The notes: a model not told the origin generated them from the letters alone. Numbered from the stretch's first letter, positions 6,293 through 14,929 are shown. The stretch: 26,838 nt of DNA from Bacillota bacterium (GCA_023412855.1 JAEZRJ010000088.1:1-26838); one strand, 5' to 3'. Numbers and translations: made by a program.

Positions 6293-7120
6293 ATGACAAA
6301 GAAAGTAAATCAAACAATTATTTACCTGCTTCTCCTTCTGCTTTCGACGATATGTCTTCTGCCCTTTATCATGATGTTAGTGAACTCGACGAGAGAGGGC
6401 ACGGATATCATGAAGAGCTTTACCTTGATTCCCGGTGATTATCTGATAAAAAACTGGGATGTGGTCAAAGCGAATCTGAATATTCCACGGGGCTTTGCCA
6501 ACAGTATCTTTATCTCGGTACTCAGCACGGCGTTAGCAGCTTACTTTTCATCACTTACGGCATTCGGTTTTGCTTTCTACCGGTTCAAGGGAAGAAAAGT
6601 GATTTTTACCATTATTATTGTTTCCATGATGATTCCGGCACAGCTTGGACTTTTAGGCTTTTACGATTTGTCCATGAAGCTCGGGCTGATAGACAGCTTT
6701 ATTCCGCTTATCGTTCCGTCCATTGCTTCTCCGGCAACTGTGTTCTTTCTCAGGCAGTATTTGCTTTCGGTCATGCCTAAGTCGCTGCTGGAAGCTCCGA
6801 GGATCGACGGGGCAAGCGAGTTCTATATTTTCCATAAAATAGGACTTCCGATCATGTCGCCGGGCATTGCCACCATGGCAATCGGTATCTTTATCGGCTC
6901 GTGGAACAGCTACTTGCTTCCGCTCGTTATACTGAATTCACAGAGGAAGTTTACACTGCCTGTTATGATTGCTTCACTCAATGCGGTGAAGAATATCGCC
7001 CAAAATATCGGTGCTACATATGTAGCAGTTGCAATTTCGGTAGTTCCGATAATCATTGTATTCTGCTTCTGCTCGAAATACATTATCAGCAGTATTTCGT
7101 CGGGAAGTGTAAAAGAATAA
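6293..7120 (+). CDS. Sugar ABC transporter permease, MalG/UgpE type (importer 1)
   Basis: A 275-residue permease with about six transmembrane helices, the first at roughly residues 8-30. The EAA motif is LEAPRIDGASEFYIFHKIGL near residue 167, typical of MalG-like partners. AGGAGGAGG lies shortly before the ATG, and the gene starts on the base after the previous stop, so the two permeases are translated together. No ATPase gene follows. In many Firmicutes such importers borrow a shared MsmK/MalK-type ATPase, and that is assumed here. Confidence 0.93.
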   Translation: MTKKVNQTIIYLLLLLLSTICLLPFIMMLVNSTREGTDIMKSFTLIPGDYLIKNWDVVKANLNIPRGFANSIFISVLSTALAAYFSSLTAFGFAFYRFKGRKVIFTIIIVSMMIPAQLGLLGFYDLSMKLGLIDSFIPLIVPSIASPATVFFLRQYLLSVMPKSLLEAPRIDGASEFYIFHKIGLPIMSPGIATMAIGIFIGSWNSYLLPLVILNSQRKFTLPVMIASLNAVKNIAQNIGATYVAVAISVVPIIIVFCFCSKYIISSISSGSVKE

Positions 7121-7126
7121 TAGATT

Positions 7127-7189
7127 AGCCTCCTTGTTTATTTATGGACAATTTGATATATTGGACATAAAGAAACGGGAGGCTGTTTT
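7127..7189 (+). terminator. Possible long-loop terminator or RBS-masking hairpin
   Basis: AGCCTCC (7127-7133) pairs with GGAGGCT (7178-7184) across a 44-nt loop, followed by GTTTTG. It might end the permease transcript or mask a GGAGG before the next gene. The loop contains a TGGACA direct repeat. No good promoter for the downstream gene was found in 7121-7207. Confidence 0.3.
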
Positions 7190-7207
7190 GGCAAAATGGA
7201 GAGCTGT

Positions 7208-8857
7208 ATGACAAAAGATATGAAAAAGAAATCTGATAGAAAATGGATAGGCCTTTTGGCAGCAGTCCTGATTTTGGCATTGGGATTATACGGATGCGGT
7301 GCGGTGCCGGCCGGAGAAGAAAATACAGGAAAAGTCCCTTTTCCGAAGGTGACAGAGGTGTCAGAAACGGAAGGCAAGGAGCTTGTTACTTTGGATTGGT
7401 ACATCAATTTCTCATGGTTCACCACTCCGTGGGGCGGCAACGCCGTTTCGAAGAAGATTACGGAGGATACCGGAGTAAATATCGAATTCATTACACCCAA
7501 GGGGAACGAATCGGAGAAGCTCAATGCGCTCATTTCTTCCGATACACTGCCGGATATCATCACGCTGGGCTGGTGGGAACCTCAGATTGACGAAATGATC
7601 AACCGGGATATGGTATACGCCCTGAACGAGCTGGCAGATGAATATGATCCATATTTCTGGCAGGTGACGAACGATAAGGTATGCGACTGGTATACGAGGG
7701 AGGGCGGCAATATCTACTGCTATCCCAATTCCAGTTATCTGGAGGAAGATTATAAGACCTACGGCAATATCGGCTCCAATCAGACTTTTTTGGTGCGCAA
7801 GGATATATACGAGGCCATCGGAAGTCCTGACATGACTACGCCGGAGGGCTTTATGGAGGCAGTGCGAAAGGCAGCAGAGATGTTTCCTACGGTAGACGGG
7901 CAGCCGTTAATTCCTATAGGTGCCCATGCGTTTACCGCCAAGGGCTGCGATTCTTTCGACCAGTTTTTACAGAATTTCCTTGCGGTTCCTTATGAGCAGG
8001 ACGGAAAATATTATGACAGATTTACGGATGCGGAATACATCAGATGGATGAAAGCATTCAGACAGCTTGGAGAAGAGGGGTATCTGAAGGAGGATATCTT
8101 CATCGACCAGAGAACCCAGATGGAGGAGAAGATAAAGCAAGGGAGGTATTTCTGTATGATTTACCAGCGGACGGACCTGGATGCCCAGCAGAAGGTGCTT
8201 TATAAAAATAATCCTGAGAGCATCTATATCGCGGTAGATGGTCCGAAGAATTCTGCGGGAGACGATTATATGCTTCCCGGTCCGGGAATAACCGGCTGGA
8301 CGGTGACCTTCATTTCCAAGAACTGTGAATATCCGGACAGGGCAATTGCACTTTTTAGCTACTTTATCAGTGAGGAAGGCCAGAAAGCGACGTACCTGGG
8401 TGTAGAAGGGGTAACTTATGACGAGGTGGATGGTGAACCCGTCCTAAGAGAGGATGTAAGGAATCTCCTCAATACGGATAGGAAGGAATACGACAGACTG
8501 TACGGCGGAGACGACGCCTACTGGATGTTCCAGAACAATGTAATGCAGCTTCAGTGGAAGCCGCCGCTTTTGGAGCCTCTCGGACAGATGGAAGAGTGGA
8601 CCTACCCGTACACCTGTTATCTGGAGCAGTATACGATAGATCTGGAGACGAACTCTAAGGTGGGCTATGCAGATATGAAAATACAAGATCTTTGGGGCCG
8701 ATTTTTGCCGAAACTGCTGCTTTCTTCCTCCGACGAGGAATTTGACAGCATTTTGGAGGAGTTTGTGCAAAAGAGGCAAGAGCTCGGATTTGACGCCGTC
8801 ATGGAGGAAAAGACGAAGCGGATGATCGAGGCTAAGGAGAAGCTTGGAATTCATTAA
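7208..8857 (+). CDS. Second extracellular solute-binding lipoprotein (LplA/YtcQ-like), linked to the sensor pair
   Basis: A 549-residue lipoprotein. Residues 10-29 are hydrophobic and end LGLYGC, making Cys30 the probable lipidated residue. The mature part begins with TLDWYINFSWFTTPWGG and has the long family-1 solute-binding form (LISSDTLPDIITLG; later GWTVTFISKNCEYPDRAIAL). The start at 7208 is chosen because GGAG sits 6 bases upstream; an ATG at 7196 is also in frame. There is no permease pair of its own. The next gene, 27 bases on, is a YesM-type kinase, followed by its response regulator. It may therefore be a ligand-sensing partner of the kinase, or an alternative binding protein for importer 1. 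Confidence 0.88.
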   Translation: MTKDMKKKSDRKWIGLLAAVLILALGLYGCGAVPAGEENTGKVPFPKVTEVSETEGKELVTLDWYINFSWFTTPWGGNAVSKKITEDTGVNIEFITPKGNESEKLNALISSDTLPDIITLGWWEPQIDEMINRDMVYALNELADEYDPYFWQVTNDKVCDWYTREGGNIYCYPNSSYLEEDYKTYGNIGSNQTFLVRKDIYEAIGSPDMTTPEGFMEAVRKAAEMFPTVDGQPLIPIGAHAFTAKGCDSFDQFLQNFLAVPYEQDGKYYDRFTDAEYIRWMKAFRQLGEEGYLKEDIFIDQRTQMEEKIKQGRYFCMIYQRTDLDAQQKVLYKNNPESIYIAVDGPKNSAGDDYMLPGPGITGWTVTFISKNCEYPDRAIALFSYFISEEGQKATYLGVEGVTYDEVDGEPVLREDVRNLLNTDRKEYDRLYGGDDAYWMFQNNVMQLQWKPPLLEPLGQMEEWTYPYTCYLEQYTIDLETNSKVGYADMKIQDLWGRFLPKLLLSSSDEEFDSILEEFVQKRQELGFDAVMEEKTKRMIEAKEKLGIH

Positions 8858-8884
8858 CGGCAATAAAATGGAAAATGGAAAAAG

Positions 8885-10684
8885 ATGAAGCAGATAAGAG
8901 AAAAATGGCAGGGTCTAAAATTAAATATAAAGTTCACGGTTATTATCATTGCTTTCGTTATCGTGCCCATCGTCTTTTTTTCCATGTACCTTTTTTACAG
9001 CATGGAGGAAAGTGCAGTCAGGGAAAAGCGCAGCAGTATGGAGTACAGTATGGAAAGCAGCTATACCCGGATACTGAAAAATGTGGATTCCATCAATATG
9101 TCTACCCAGTTTTTCCTAAGCGACGCCTTTTTGACAGATTGTCTGGGCAACATAAAAAAAGGACAGCCAATGAGCACGGAGGAGCTTCGGGAATTTTATA
9201 ATGTCAACATCGCCTCTTTGGAGAGAATGGTAAACAGCAATCCCTACCTTTATCAGATTCGGGTTTATGCGGACAGCAATTCTCTTCAGGAAATGATGCC
9301 CATCCTCTATAAAAAAGAGAGAATGGAGCGGCTGGACTGGGCCGAAGATGCGGATATTTATGGCTGGAAATATGATTACACGGATATGATTTTCGATTCC
9401 TATGTGATGGATCAGAATAAAAAAATAATGTCTCTCGTAACGCCTATCGAGGATTTTGAAAACGGCGATCTGGGCGTGCTGGAGGTAGCCATGTCCATGG
9501 ACACCATGTTTCCCGAACTGTATGAGAATCGTTTGGGGCGGTGGAGCTGCTTTGCCGACGATAGCGGAGAACGCCATTACGGTGCGGAAAAGGAAAATCA
9601 GGACAATTATATAGAATATATTCTGAAGAATACAGTTTCCGGGGGAGAGGAAGAAAGCAATACCTATTATATAGAAATAGGCGGAGAGCCTTTCGTGGTA
9701 GGCTATCTCCCCGTAAAGGAGCTGTCGGGCAGTCTGATTTATGTAGACAGTATCGCGTCGGAAATCGGAAGAATCCACAATATGAGGTCATTTTTTATCC
9801 TCATTATGCTGGGAATTCTCATGTGTCTGATTGTCCTTATCAACTTCGTAGTAAAGAGCCTTTTGAGCCAGTTCTACAGCATACTCTTTTCTATCAGAGA
9901 GGTGCAAAAGGGTGACCTGGGTGTTGTGATCGAAGGCTGCGGTACCGATGAAATGGGCGAGCTTGGCACCCAGATCAACAAGATGCTTCTGCGTATCAGA
10001 CAGCTTATGGAGGATAATATCAACCGGGAGCGTCTGGTGAAAAATTCGGAGATCAAAGCGCTCCAGAATCAGATCAATACGCATTTCATATACAACGTGC
10101 TGGAATCCATTAAGATGATGGCGGAAATCGATGAAAAATATGAAATATCGGATGCTGTGACCTCCCTTGGAAAGCTGCTGCGCTATAGTATGCGCTGGGT
10201 ATCCGGCAACGTGACGGTGGAGGAGGAAATCGACTATATCAAGAACTATCTTGCGCTGATCAACCTCCGCTTCGACTACGAAATCTATCTGTCCCTGAAT
10301 ATGAACGACATCATTTATAAGCAGGAAATTCCCAAGATGTCCTTACAGCCCATTGTGGAAAACGCTATCTATCATGGTATAGAAGAAATGGCAGAGGACA
10401 CCAGCATATACATTAAGGGCTTTGTGGACGGCGACGACTGTATCATAGAGATTACGGACGCAGGAAAGGGAATGAGTGAAAAGGAAGTAAGCGAACTTTA
10501 TAAAAAGATTTCGGGAGAAATCGAAGCCGGCGGCGGCTCCGGTAACGGAATCGGTTTAAAGAACGTACAAGATAGAATAAAGATGAGTTTCGGAGAGCGC
10601 TATGGAATCGAGATAGCCTCTAAGCTGGGCTGTTACACGAAGATTATGGTAAGGATACCTTTACGGAGAAAAGAAGGAGCATAA
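8885..10684 (+). CDS. YesM/LytS-type sensor histidine kinase
   Basis: A 599-residue membrane kinase. TM1 spans about residues 18-40. An extracellular sensor domain of about 255 residues follows, then TM2 at about 301-323. A HAMP-like linker (325-375) leads to a His_kinase-type dimerisation domain with the probable phospho-acceptor His400 in QINTHFIYNVLES. The ATPase domain shows the N-box IVENAIYHG (Asn493), DAGKGMS (525-531) and GSGNGIGLKNV (551-561). The start has only a modest upstream GGAAAAAG. The stop overlaps the start of the response regulator by one base (TAATG), so the pair is co-translated. Such kinases usually sense carbohydrates or their binding proteins and control nearby uptake genes; the ligand here is unknown. 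Confidence 0.93.
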   Translation: MKQIREKWQGLKLNIKFTVIIIAFVIVPIVFFSMYLFYSMEESAVREKRSSMEYSMESSYTRILKNVDSINMSTQFFLSDAFLTDCLGNIKKGQPMSTEELREFYNVNIASLERMVNSNPYLYQIRVYADSNSLQEMMPILYKKERMERLDWAEDADIYGWKYDYTDMIFDSYVMDQNKKIMSLVTPIEDFENGDLGVLEVAMSMDTMFPELYENRLGRWSCFADDSGERHYGAEKENQDNYIEYILKNTVSGGEEESNTYYIEIGGEPFVVGYLPVKELSGSLIYVDSIASEIGRIHNMRSFFILIMLGILMCLIVLINFVVKSLLSQFYSILFSIREVQKGDLGVVIEGCGTDEMGELGTQINKMLLRIRQLMEDNINRERLVKNSEIKALQNQINTHFIYNVLESIKMMAEIDEKYEISDAVTSLGKLLRYSMRWVSGNVTVEEEIDYIKNYLALINLRFDYEIYLSLNMNDIIYKQEIPKMSLQPIVENAIYHGIEEMAEDTSIYIKGFVDGDDCIIEITDAGKGMSEKEVSELYKKISGEIEAGGGSGNGIGLKNVQDRIKMSFGERYGIEIASKLGCYTKIMVRIPLRRKEGA

Positions 10685-12132
10685 TGAATACAGTACTCAT
10701 TGTAGAAGATGAAAAAATGATACGGCAAGGCATTAAAACGATGATACAGCGCTCCGGCGTTCCGGTGGCTGCCATTTTAGAGTGCAACAACGGACAGAGC
10801 GCTTATGAGATATTGAAAAGCCAGAAAATAGACGTAATGTTCACTGACATCCGTATGCCCAAAATGGACGGGATAGAACTGGTTTCGGCTATTCAGGAGC
10901 TTCCCCATAAGCCTCTCATCGTGGCGGTCAGCGGTTACGACGACTTTTCTTATGCGGTGGAGATGCTGCGGGGAGGAGTGAGGGAATATATTTTGAAGCC
11001 TGTGGAGCGGGATAAGGTAAAAACGATCCTTGAGACCTTCCAGAGAGAGCTTATTCAAAGGGAGGCACAGGAGGCAGAGTTAAAAAGCATCGGGAAAAAC
11101 CAATTGAAATATGTAATGACGTCAGATGTGACTCGCAAGGAAATGCAGATGGTTGCGGAGTGGTTTGACGGTATGCTTGTAAGCAAGGACTACTATATCC
11201 TCTGTACCCAGAGGCAGGAGAGCACGGAAGTCTCAGGTGAGGAATTCATGTACTGGCGGGACATAGAAAAGAGTTCGGTTTACATAATTATGGGAACGGA
11301 GAAGGACAGGTTCCTTAAGGAAGAGCTGTCTGGATGCCATACAGGAATCAGCAAAAGATATCAAGGCGTGGAATATTTAAAGGCCGCTTACAAGGAAGCA
11401 AAGGCGGCAAGAAAGGAAGCCTTCTGTACCGGACGCTATGAGGTGAGCTTCGAAGAGATACGTACGGATACCGATAAGCCCAATACGGAGAAGATGCGCC
11501 AAATAGCCCAGCAAATCGGGACAAGCAGGATTGAAGAATCTTTGACAAGCATAAGGCAGATCGTTAAGGATACGAAGCGGAAGAAATATTCCGCGGTCAC
11601 CTTCGAAGAAGACATTCTGTCGCTGATCGATTTGGTAGTGGGGATTTACCAGAATGTGATGCAGCAGGTAGCCCAGGAGGCCGAACGATTCAAGGATATT
11701 TACAGCTTCCCCGATATTGATTCCTTTACGGAGGAATTTACCGGCTGGCTGATGGAATTTCATGACCGGCTGGACGAGGAATTCGACGATTATAAAAACA
11801 AGCAGAAAATGCAGGAAGCTATCGGTTTTATTCAGGAGAATTTCGACAAGGACTTGAACATGGCGGTGGTTTCCAATCACGTATCCATGAATTATTCACT
11901 GTTTTCCTATGTGTTCAAGCAATATACGGGAAGGAACTTCGTGAATTATCTGAAGGAATTCCGGATAGAAGAGGCGAAGAAGCTTCTTGCCCAGACAGAA
12001 ATGCGTGTGGTGGAAATCAGTAAAAGAGTAGGCTACGAGAACGAAAAGCATTTTATGAAAATTTTTCGAAACGTATGCGGAGTATCCCCCACCGAGTATC
12101 GAAAGAACATGCAGGCGGCAAATAATATGTAA
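10684..12132 (+). CDS. YesN-type response regulator with AraC DNA-binding domain
   Basis: A 482-residue regulator. The N-terminal receiver domain has the acidic pocket (VEDE, 7-10), phospho-acceptor Asp55 in FTDIRMPKMDG, and Lys105 in YILKPVE. A middle region of about 250 residues has no recognised enzyme motif. The C-terminus (about 375-478) is an AraC-type double helix-turn-helix ending VVEISKRVGYENEKHFMKIF...GVSPTEYRK. It is the partner of the overlapping YesM-type kinase and would act as a transcriptional activator. Candidate targets are the importer 1 genes upstream, or the lipoprotein gene that follows, whose promoter has 10-bp direct repeats just before the -35. Neither target is shown. 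Confidence 0.93.
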   Translation: MNTVLIVEDEKMIRQGIKTMIQRSGVPVAAILECNNGQSAYEILKSQKIDVMFTDIRMPKMDGIELVSAIQELPHKPLIVAVSGYDDFSYAVEMLRGGVREYILKPVERDKVKTILETFQRELIQREAQEAELKSIGKNQLKYVMTSDVTRKEMQMVAEWFDGMLVSKDYYILCTQRQESTEVSGEEFMYWRDIEKSSVYIIMGTEKDRFLKEELSGCHTGISKRYQGVEYLKAAYKEAKAARKEAFCTGRYEVSFEEIRTDTDKPNTEKMRQIAQQIGTSRIEESLTSIRQIVKDTKRKKYSAVTFEEDILSLIDLVVGIYQNVMQQVAQEAERFKDIYSFPDIDSFTEEFTGWLMEFHDRLDEEFDDYKNKQKMQEAIGFIQENFDKDLNMAVVSNHVSMNYSLFSYVFKQYTGRNFVNYLKEFRIEEAKKLLAQTEMRVVEISKRVGYENEKHFMKIFRNVCGVSPTEYRKNMQAANNM

Positions 12133-12191
12133 AAGGCAGATAATTATTCAATATATACAAAAACAAGCATCCTGTTTAAGCGATTTGTGAC

Positions 12192-12248
12192 AAAAATACG
12201 AAAAATTACGAAAAAACTGTTGCAAATTGTTCATCAGGATGCTATGCT
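12192..12248 (+). promoter_or_regulatory. Promoter of importer 2 with phased A-tracts
   Basis: TTGCAA (12220-12225) and TATGCT (12243-12248) are separated by 17 bases. Directly upstream are A-runs at 12192-12196, 12201-12205 and 12211-12216, in about 10-bp helical phase. They include the tandem 10-mers TACGAAAAAT and TACGAAAAAA (12197-12216). This may be bent DNA, an UP element, or direct-repeat sites for an AraC-type activator. Confidence 0.75.
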
Positions 12249-12260
12249 TTATACATGTTC

Positions 12261-12296
12261 GGAAACGTTACCGATAACGATACCGAAAACGGTACC
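12261..12296 (+). promoter_or_regulatory. Three tandem 12-bp LacI-type operators
   Basis: GGAAACGTTACC, GATAACGATACC and GAAAACGGTACC follow one another without gaps, all with the core AACG and end TACC. Each is centred on CG and the first is a near-palindrome. They begin about 12 bases past the -10 box, so a bound repressor would block transcription start or early elongation. The LacI-family gene at 17410 is the natural candidate ligand. Confidence 0.7.
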
Positions 12297-12334
12297 AAGA
12301 AACTTATTCACAATTAAAAGGAGAGGTATTCATT

Positions 12335-13750
12335 ATGAAAAAGAAACTGATTAGTGCATTACTTTGTGTAGCAATGGTTTCTTCCATGCTGGTTGGCTGC
12401 GGCAGCACTGCAGCAGAAGTACCTGCGGCGAAGGAAGAGACGACAGCTCCTGCGGAAGAGACAGCAGAACCCGAAGCGGCAGCTCCGGCAGAAGAGACCG
12501 CAGCGGCAGAAGGCGGAAGCGTATATTACCTGAACTTCAAGCCCGAGGTTGATGAGCAGTGGCAGGAGATCGCAGCAGCTTACACTTCAGAGACTGGTGT
12601 AGAGGTTAAGGTCGTAACTGCAGCAAGCGGTACATACGAAGAAGTACTGAAATCTGAAATTGCAGGTCAGGATGCACCTACTCTGTTCCAGATTAACGGA
12701 CCGGTTGGTTACAATAGCTGGAAGGATTACTGCCTTGATTTATCAGGCTCCGAGCTTTACAACGCTCTTTCTGACAAGGGTCTTGCTATTACCGGTGAAG
12801 ATGGCGGCGCATACGGCGTTCCTTACACGGTAGAATCCTATGGTATCATTTATAATGACGCTATTATGCAGGCATATTTCGCACTGGACGGAGCAAAAGC
12901 AGCAAGCGTTGACGAAATCAATTCCTTCGATAAGCTGAAAGAAGTTGTAGAAGATATGACAGCAAAGAAAGCAGATCTGGGTATTGAAGGCGTATTCGCT
13001 TCCACGTCTCTTCTTCCCGGCGAAGACTGGAGATGGCAGACACACCTTGCAAACATTCCTGTTTACTACGAATACAAAGACAACAAGGTAAGTGACATGG
13101 CAGCTATCGAATTCACATATTCCGATAACTACAAGAACATTTTCGATTTATACATCAACAACTCCACGGTTGCTCCCGGACTTCTTGGAAGCAAGGCGGT
13201 CACGGATTCCATGGCTGAGTTCGCTCTCGGACAGTGCGCTATGGTTCAGAACGGCAACTGGGCATGGGGACAGATTTCTACAGTAGAAGGCAATACGGTA
13301 AAGGAAGAGAACGTTAAATTTATGCCTATCTACACCGGCGTTTCCGGCGAAGAGAACCAGGGACTTTGCACTGGTACAGAGAACTTCTGGTGTGTAAACA
13401 GCCAGGCTTCCGAAGCAGATCAGAAAGCTACTTTAGATTTCGTTAATTGGATGATTTCTTCCGATACAGGCAAGGATTACATGGTTAATTCTTTAGGAAA
13501 CTCTGCACCGTTCACTACCTTCGGCGATGATGAGAAACCTACCGATCCTCTTGCAAAAGAGATGTATCGCTACATGGAAAATGGAAAGAACAGCGTAACA
13601 TGGAACTTTACGACATTCCCCAGCCAGGCATTCAAGGATGATTTCGGCGCAGCTCTTCTCGAGTACTGCAACAAAAACATGACATGGGATGAAGTAAAAG
13701 ACTTAGTAGTTACGAGATGGGCAGAGGAGAAATCTGCAACTGCACAGTAA
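12335..13750 (+). CDS. Sugar ABC transporter substrate-binding lipoprotein (importer 2)
   Basis: A 471-residue binding lipoprotein. The signal peptide ends MLVGC, giving lipidated Cys22. An Ala/Glu/Pro-rich spacer (about 26-61) then leads to a family-1 binding domain starting VYYLNFKPEVDEQWQEIAAAY. AAAGGAGAGG lies before the ATG. Two permeases and MalQ follow, so the ligand is probably a maltodextrin-like alpha-glucan; this is inference. A structured repeat (copy C) begins 4 bases after the stop and a strong terminator lies further on, so most transcripts probably end before the permeases. Codon use is more biased than in its neighbours (GGC, TAC and TTC favoured), which fits high expression. 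Confidence 0.93.
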   Translation: MKKKLISALLCVAMVSSMLVGCGSTAAEVPAAKEETTAPAEETAEPEAAAPAEETAAAEGGSVYYLNFKPEVDEQWQEIAAAYTSETGVEVKVVTAASGTYEEVLKSEIAGQDAPTLFQINGPVGYNSWKDYCLDLSGSELYNALSDKGLAITGEDGGAYGVPYTVESYGIIYNDAIMQAYFALDGAKAASVDEINSFDKLKEVVEDMTAKKADLGIEGVFASTSLLPGEDWRWQTHLANIPVYYEYKDNKVSDMAAIEFTYSDNYKNIFDLYINNSTVAPGLLGSKAVTDSMAEFALGQCAMVQNGNWAWGQISTVEGNTVKEENVKFMPIYTGVSGEENQGLCTGTENFWCVNSQASEADQKATLDFVNWMISSDTGKDYMVNSLGNSAPFTTFGDDEKPTDPLAKEMYRYMENGKNSVTWNFTTFPSQAFKDDFGAALLEYCNKNMTWDEVKDLVVTRWAEEKSATAQ

Positions 13751-13754
13751 AGAG

Positions 13755-13904
13755 ATTACTGTTCACACAGTATCTTAACATTTGCTGTTAAGATACGTAA
13801 GAACGTGATGCAAGAGATGATTTCTGCTTCGCGGAGCGAATTTAAATGCAAAAAGTTTGCATTGCAGAACATCATGCGTTACTGAGAACGGAGTGAACAG
13901 TAAC
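13755..13904 (-). mobile_element. MITE-like structured repeat, copy C (inverted orientation)
   Basis: A 150-bp element in reverse orientation to the other copies. Ends are ATTACTGTTCAC and GTGAACAGTAAC. The flanks GTAAAGAG (13747-13754) and GTAAGGAG (13905-13912) match at 7 of 8 bases; the left flank includes the lipoprotein stop codon. The terminal-arm hairpin is longer than in copy A: GTATCTTAACA (13770-13780) pairs with TGTTAAGATAC (13786-13796). Relative to copy A one base pair is changed on both sides. The transcribed element could stabilise the end of the lipoprotein mRNA. Confidence 0.85.
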
Positions 13905-13937
13905 GTAAGGAGCACTTTCCTGCTGCAGAAAAAGGAT

Positions 13938-13966
13938 TTGATAAATATTCCAATTCAGAGTAGTAT
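13938..13966 (+). promoter_or_regulatory. Candidate promoter upstream of the importer 2 permeases
   Basis: TTGATA (13938-13943) and TAGTAT (13961-13966) are 17 bases apart. A strong terminator hairpin lies between this site and the permease gene, so if active it would make a short leader first. The rest of 13967-14024 shows nothing further. Confidence 0.3.
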
Positions 13967-14024
13967 ATAGACATAAGATTAATATTTTAATGAATATTTG
14001 TTTATCAGCAAGTTGAGTAAAGAG

Positions 14025-14056
14025 ACACTTCGCAGCCTCGGCTGCGGAGTGTTTTT
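14025..14056 (+). terminator. Strong intrinsic terminator between lipoprotein and permease genes
   Basis: ACACTTCGCAGCC (14025-14037) pairs with GGCTGCGGAGTGT (14040-14052), with one T-G pair and a tight loop. TTTT follows (TTTTT counting the last stem base). It probably lets only part of the transcription continue into the permeases, keeping lipoprotein in excess. Confidence 0.82.
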
Positions 14057-14083
14057 CAAAATTTGCCAAGAGGAGGACGGACT

Positions 14084-14929
14084 ATGGAAAAGACATTAAA
14101 AAAATATTTTTTGATATTTACCCTTCCTACGGTGAAAGCCTTTGCGTTTGCCTTTATCATTCCTTTCGTGCAGGGCGTGTATTTGTCTTTTTGCAAATTT
14201 ACCACGGTAGGCAATGCGAAATGGGTAGGGTTTGACAATTACAAAACGGCCTTCTCCAGCGGACAGGGATTTACGAGCGCTTTGGGTTTTACGGTGGCAT
14301 TTACGGTAATCAGTGTACTGACGATTAATTTATTTGCATTTGCGATTGCGTTATTACTTACGAGAAAGATCAAAGGAACGAATCTATTCAGAACCGTATT
14401 TTTTATGCCGAACTTAATCGGCGGTATTGTACTCGGATATACATGGCAGCAGATGATTAATGCTATTTTATATAAATATGAAACGACGATCGTGTCCAGC
14501 GCTACCTACGGCTTTTGGGGCTTAGTGCTTCTTATGAATTGGCAGATGATAGGCTATATGATGATTATCTACATCGCCGGCCTCCAGAACGTGCCGGGAG
14601 ATTTGGTAGAAGCCGCGAAGATTGACGGAGCGTCACCATGGCAGACCTTGATCAAGGTTAAGATCCCTATGGTAATGTCCTCCATTACGATTTGTATGTT
14701 TTTAACACTGTCAAACAGCTTTAAGCTGTTCGATCAGAATAAAGCGCTTACGAACGGCGCGCCGATGAAAAAGACACAGATGCTGGCGCTGAACATTTAC
14801 GAGACCTTCTATGGTAAGACAGGGTATGAAGGCGTTGGTCAGGCGAAGGCAGTAATATTTTTTGTCATAGTGGCGCTTATTGCGTTAGTGCAGTTATCGT
14901 TTACGAGAAGTAAGGAGGTAGAGCATTGA
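14084..14929 (+). CDS. Sugar ABC transporter permease, MalF/UgpA type (importer 2)
   Basis: A 281-residue permease with about six transmembrane helices, the first at roughly residues 9-33. The ATPase-contact motif is LVEAAKIDGASPWQTLIKVK near residue 183. The start at 14084 is chosen because AGGAGG lies 8 bases before it; an in-frame ATG at 14063 lacks a site and would add a few non-family residues. It lies 30 bases past a terminator, so its expression depends on read-through or on a separate promoter. The next permease overlaps its stop. Confidence 0.93.
   Translation: MEKTLKKYFLIFTLPTVKAFAFAFIIPFVQGVYLSFCKFTTVGNAKWVGFDNYKTAFSSGQGFTSALGFTVAFTVISVLTINLFAFAIALLLTRKIKGTNLFRTVFFMPNLIGGIVLGYTWQQMINAILYKYETTIVSSATYGFWGLVLLMNWQMIGYMMIIYIAGLQNVPGDLVEAAKIDGASPWQTLIKVKIPMVMSSITICMFLTLSNSFKLFDQNKALTNGAPMKKTQMLALNIYETFYGKTGYEGVGQAKAVIFFVIVALIALVQLSFTRSKEVEH

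Noticed and set aside
9116..9778. 220-codon leftward frame opposite the histidine kinase
   Set aside because: Antisense shadow of a well-supported kinase with full domain structure; no ribosome site or family features.
12261..12296. Three 12-mers as a CRISPR-like array
   Set aside because: Repeats are only 12 bases, contiguous without spacers, and sit just after a promoter; operators fit better.
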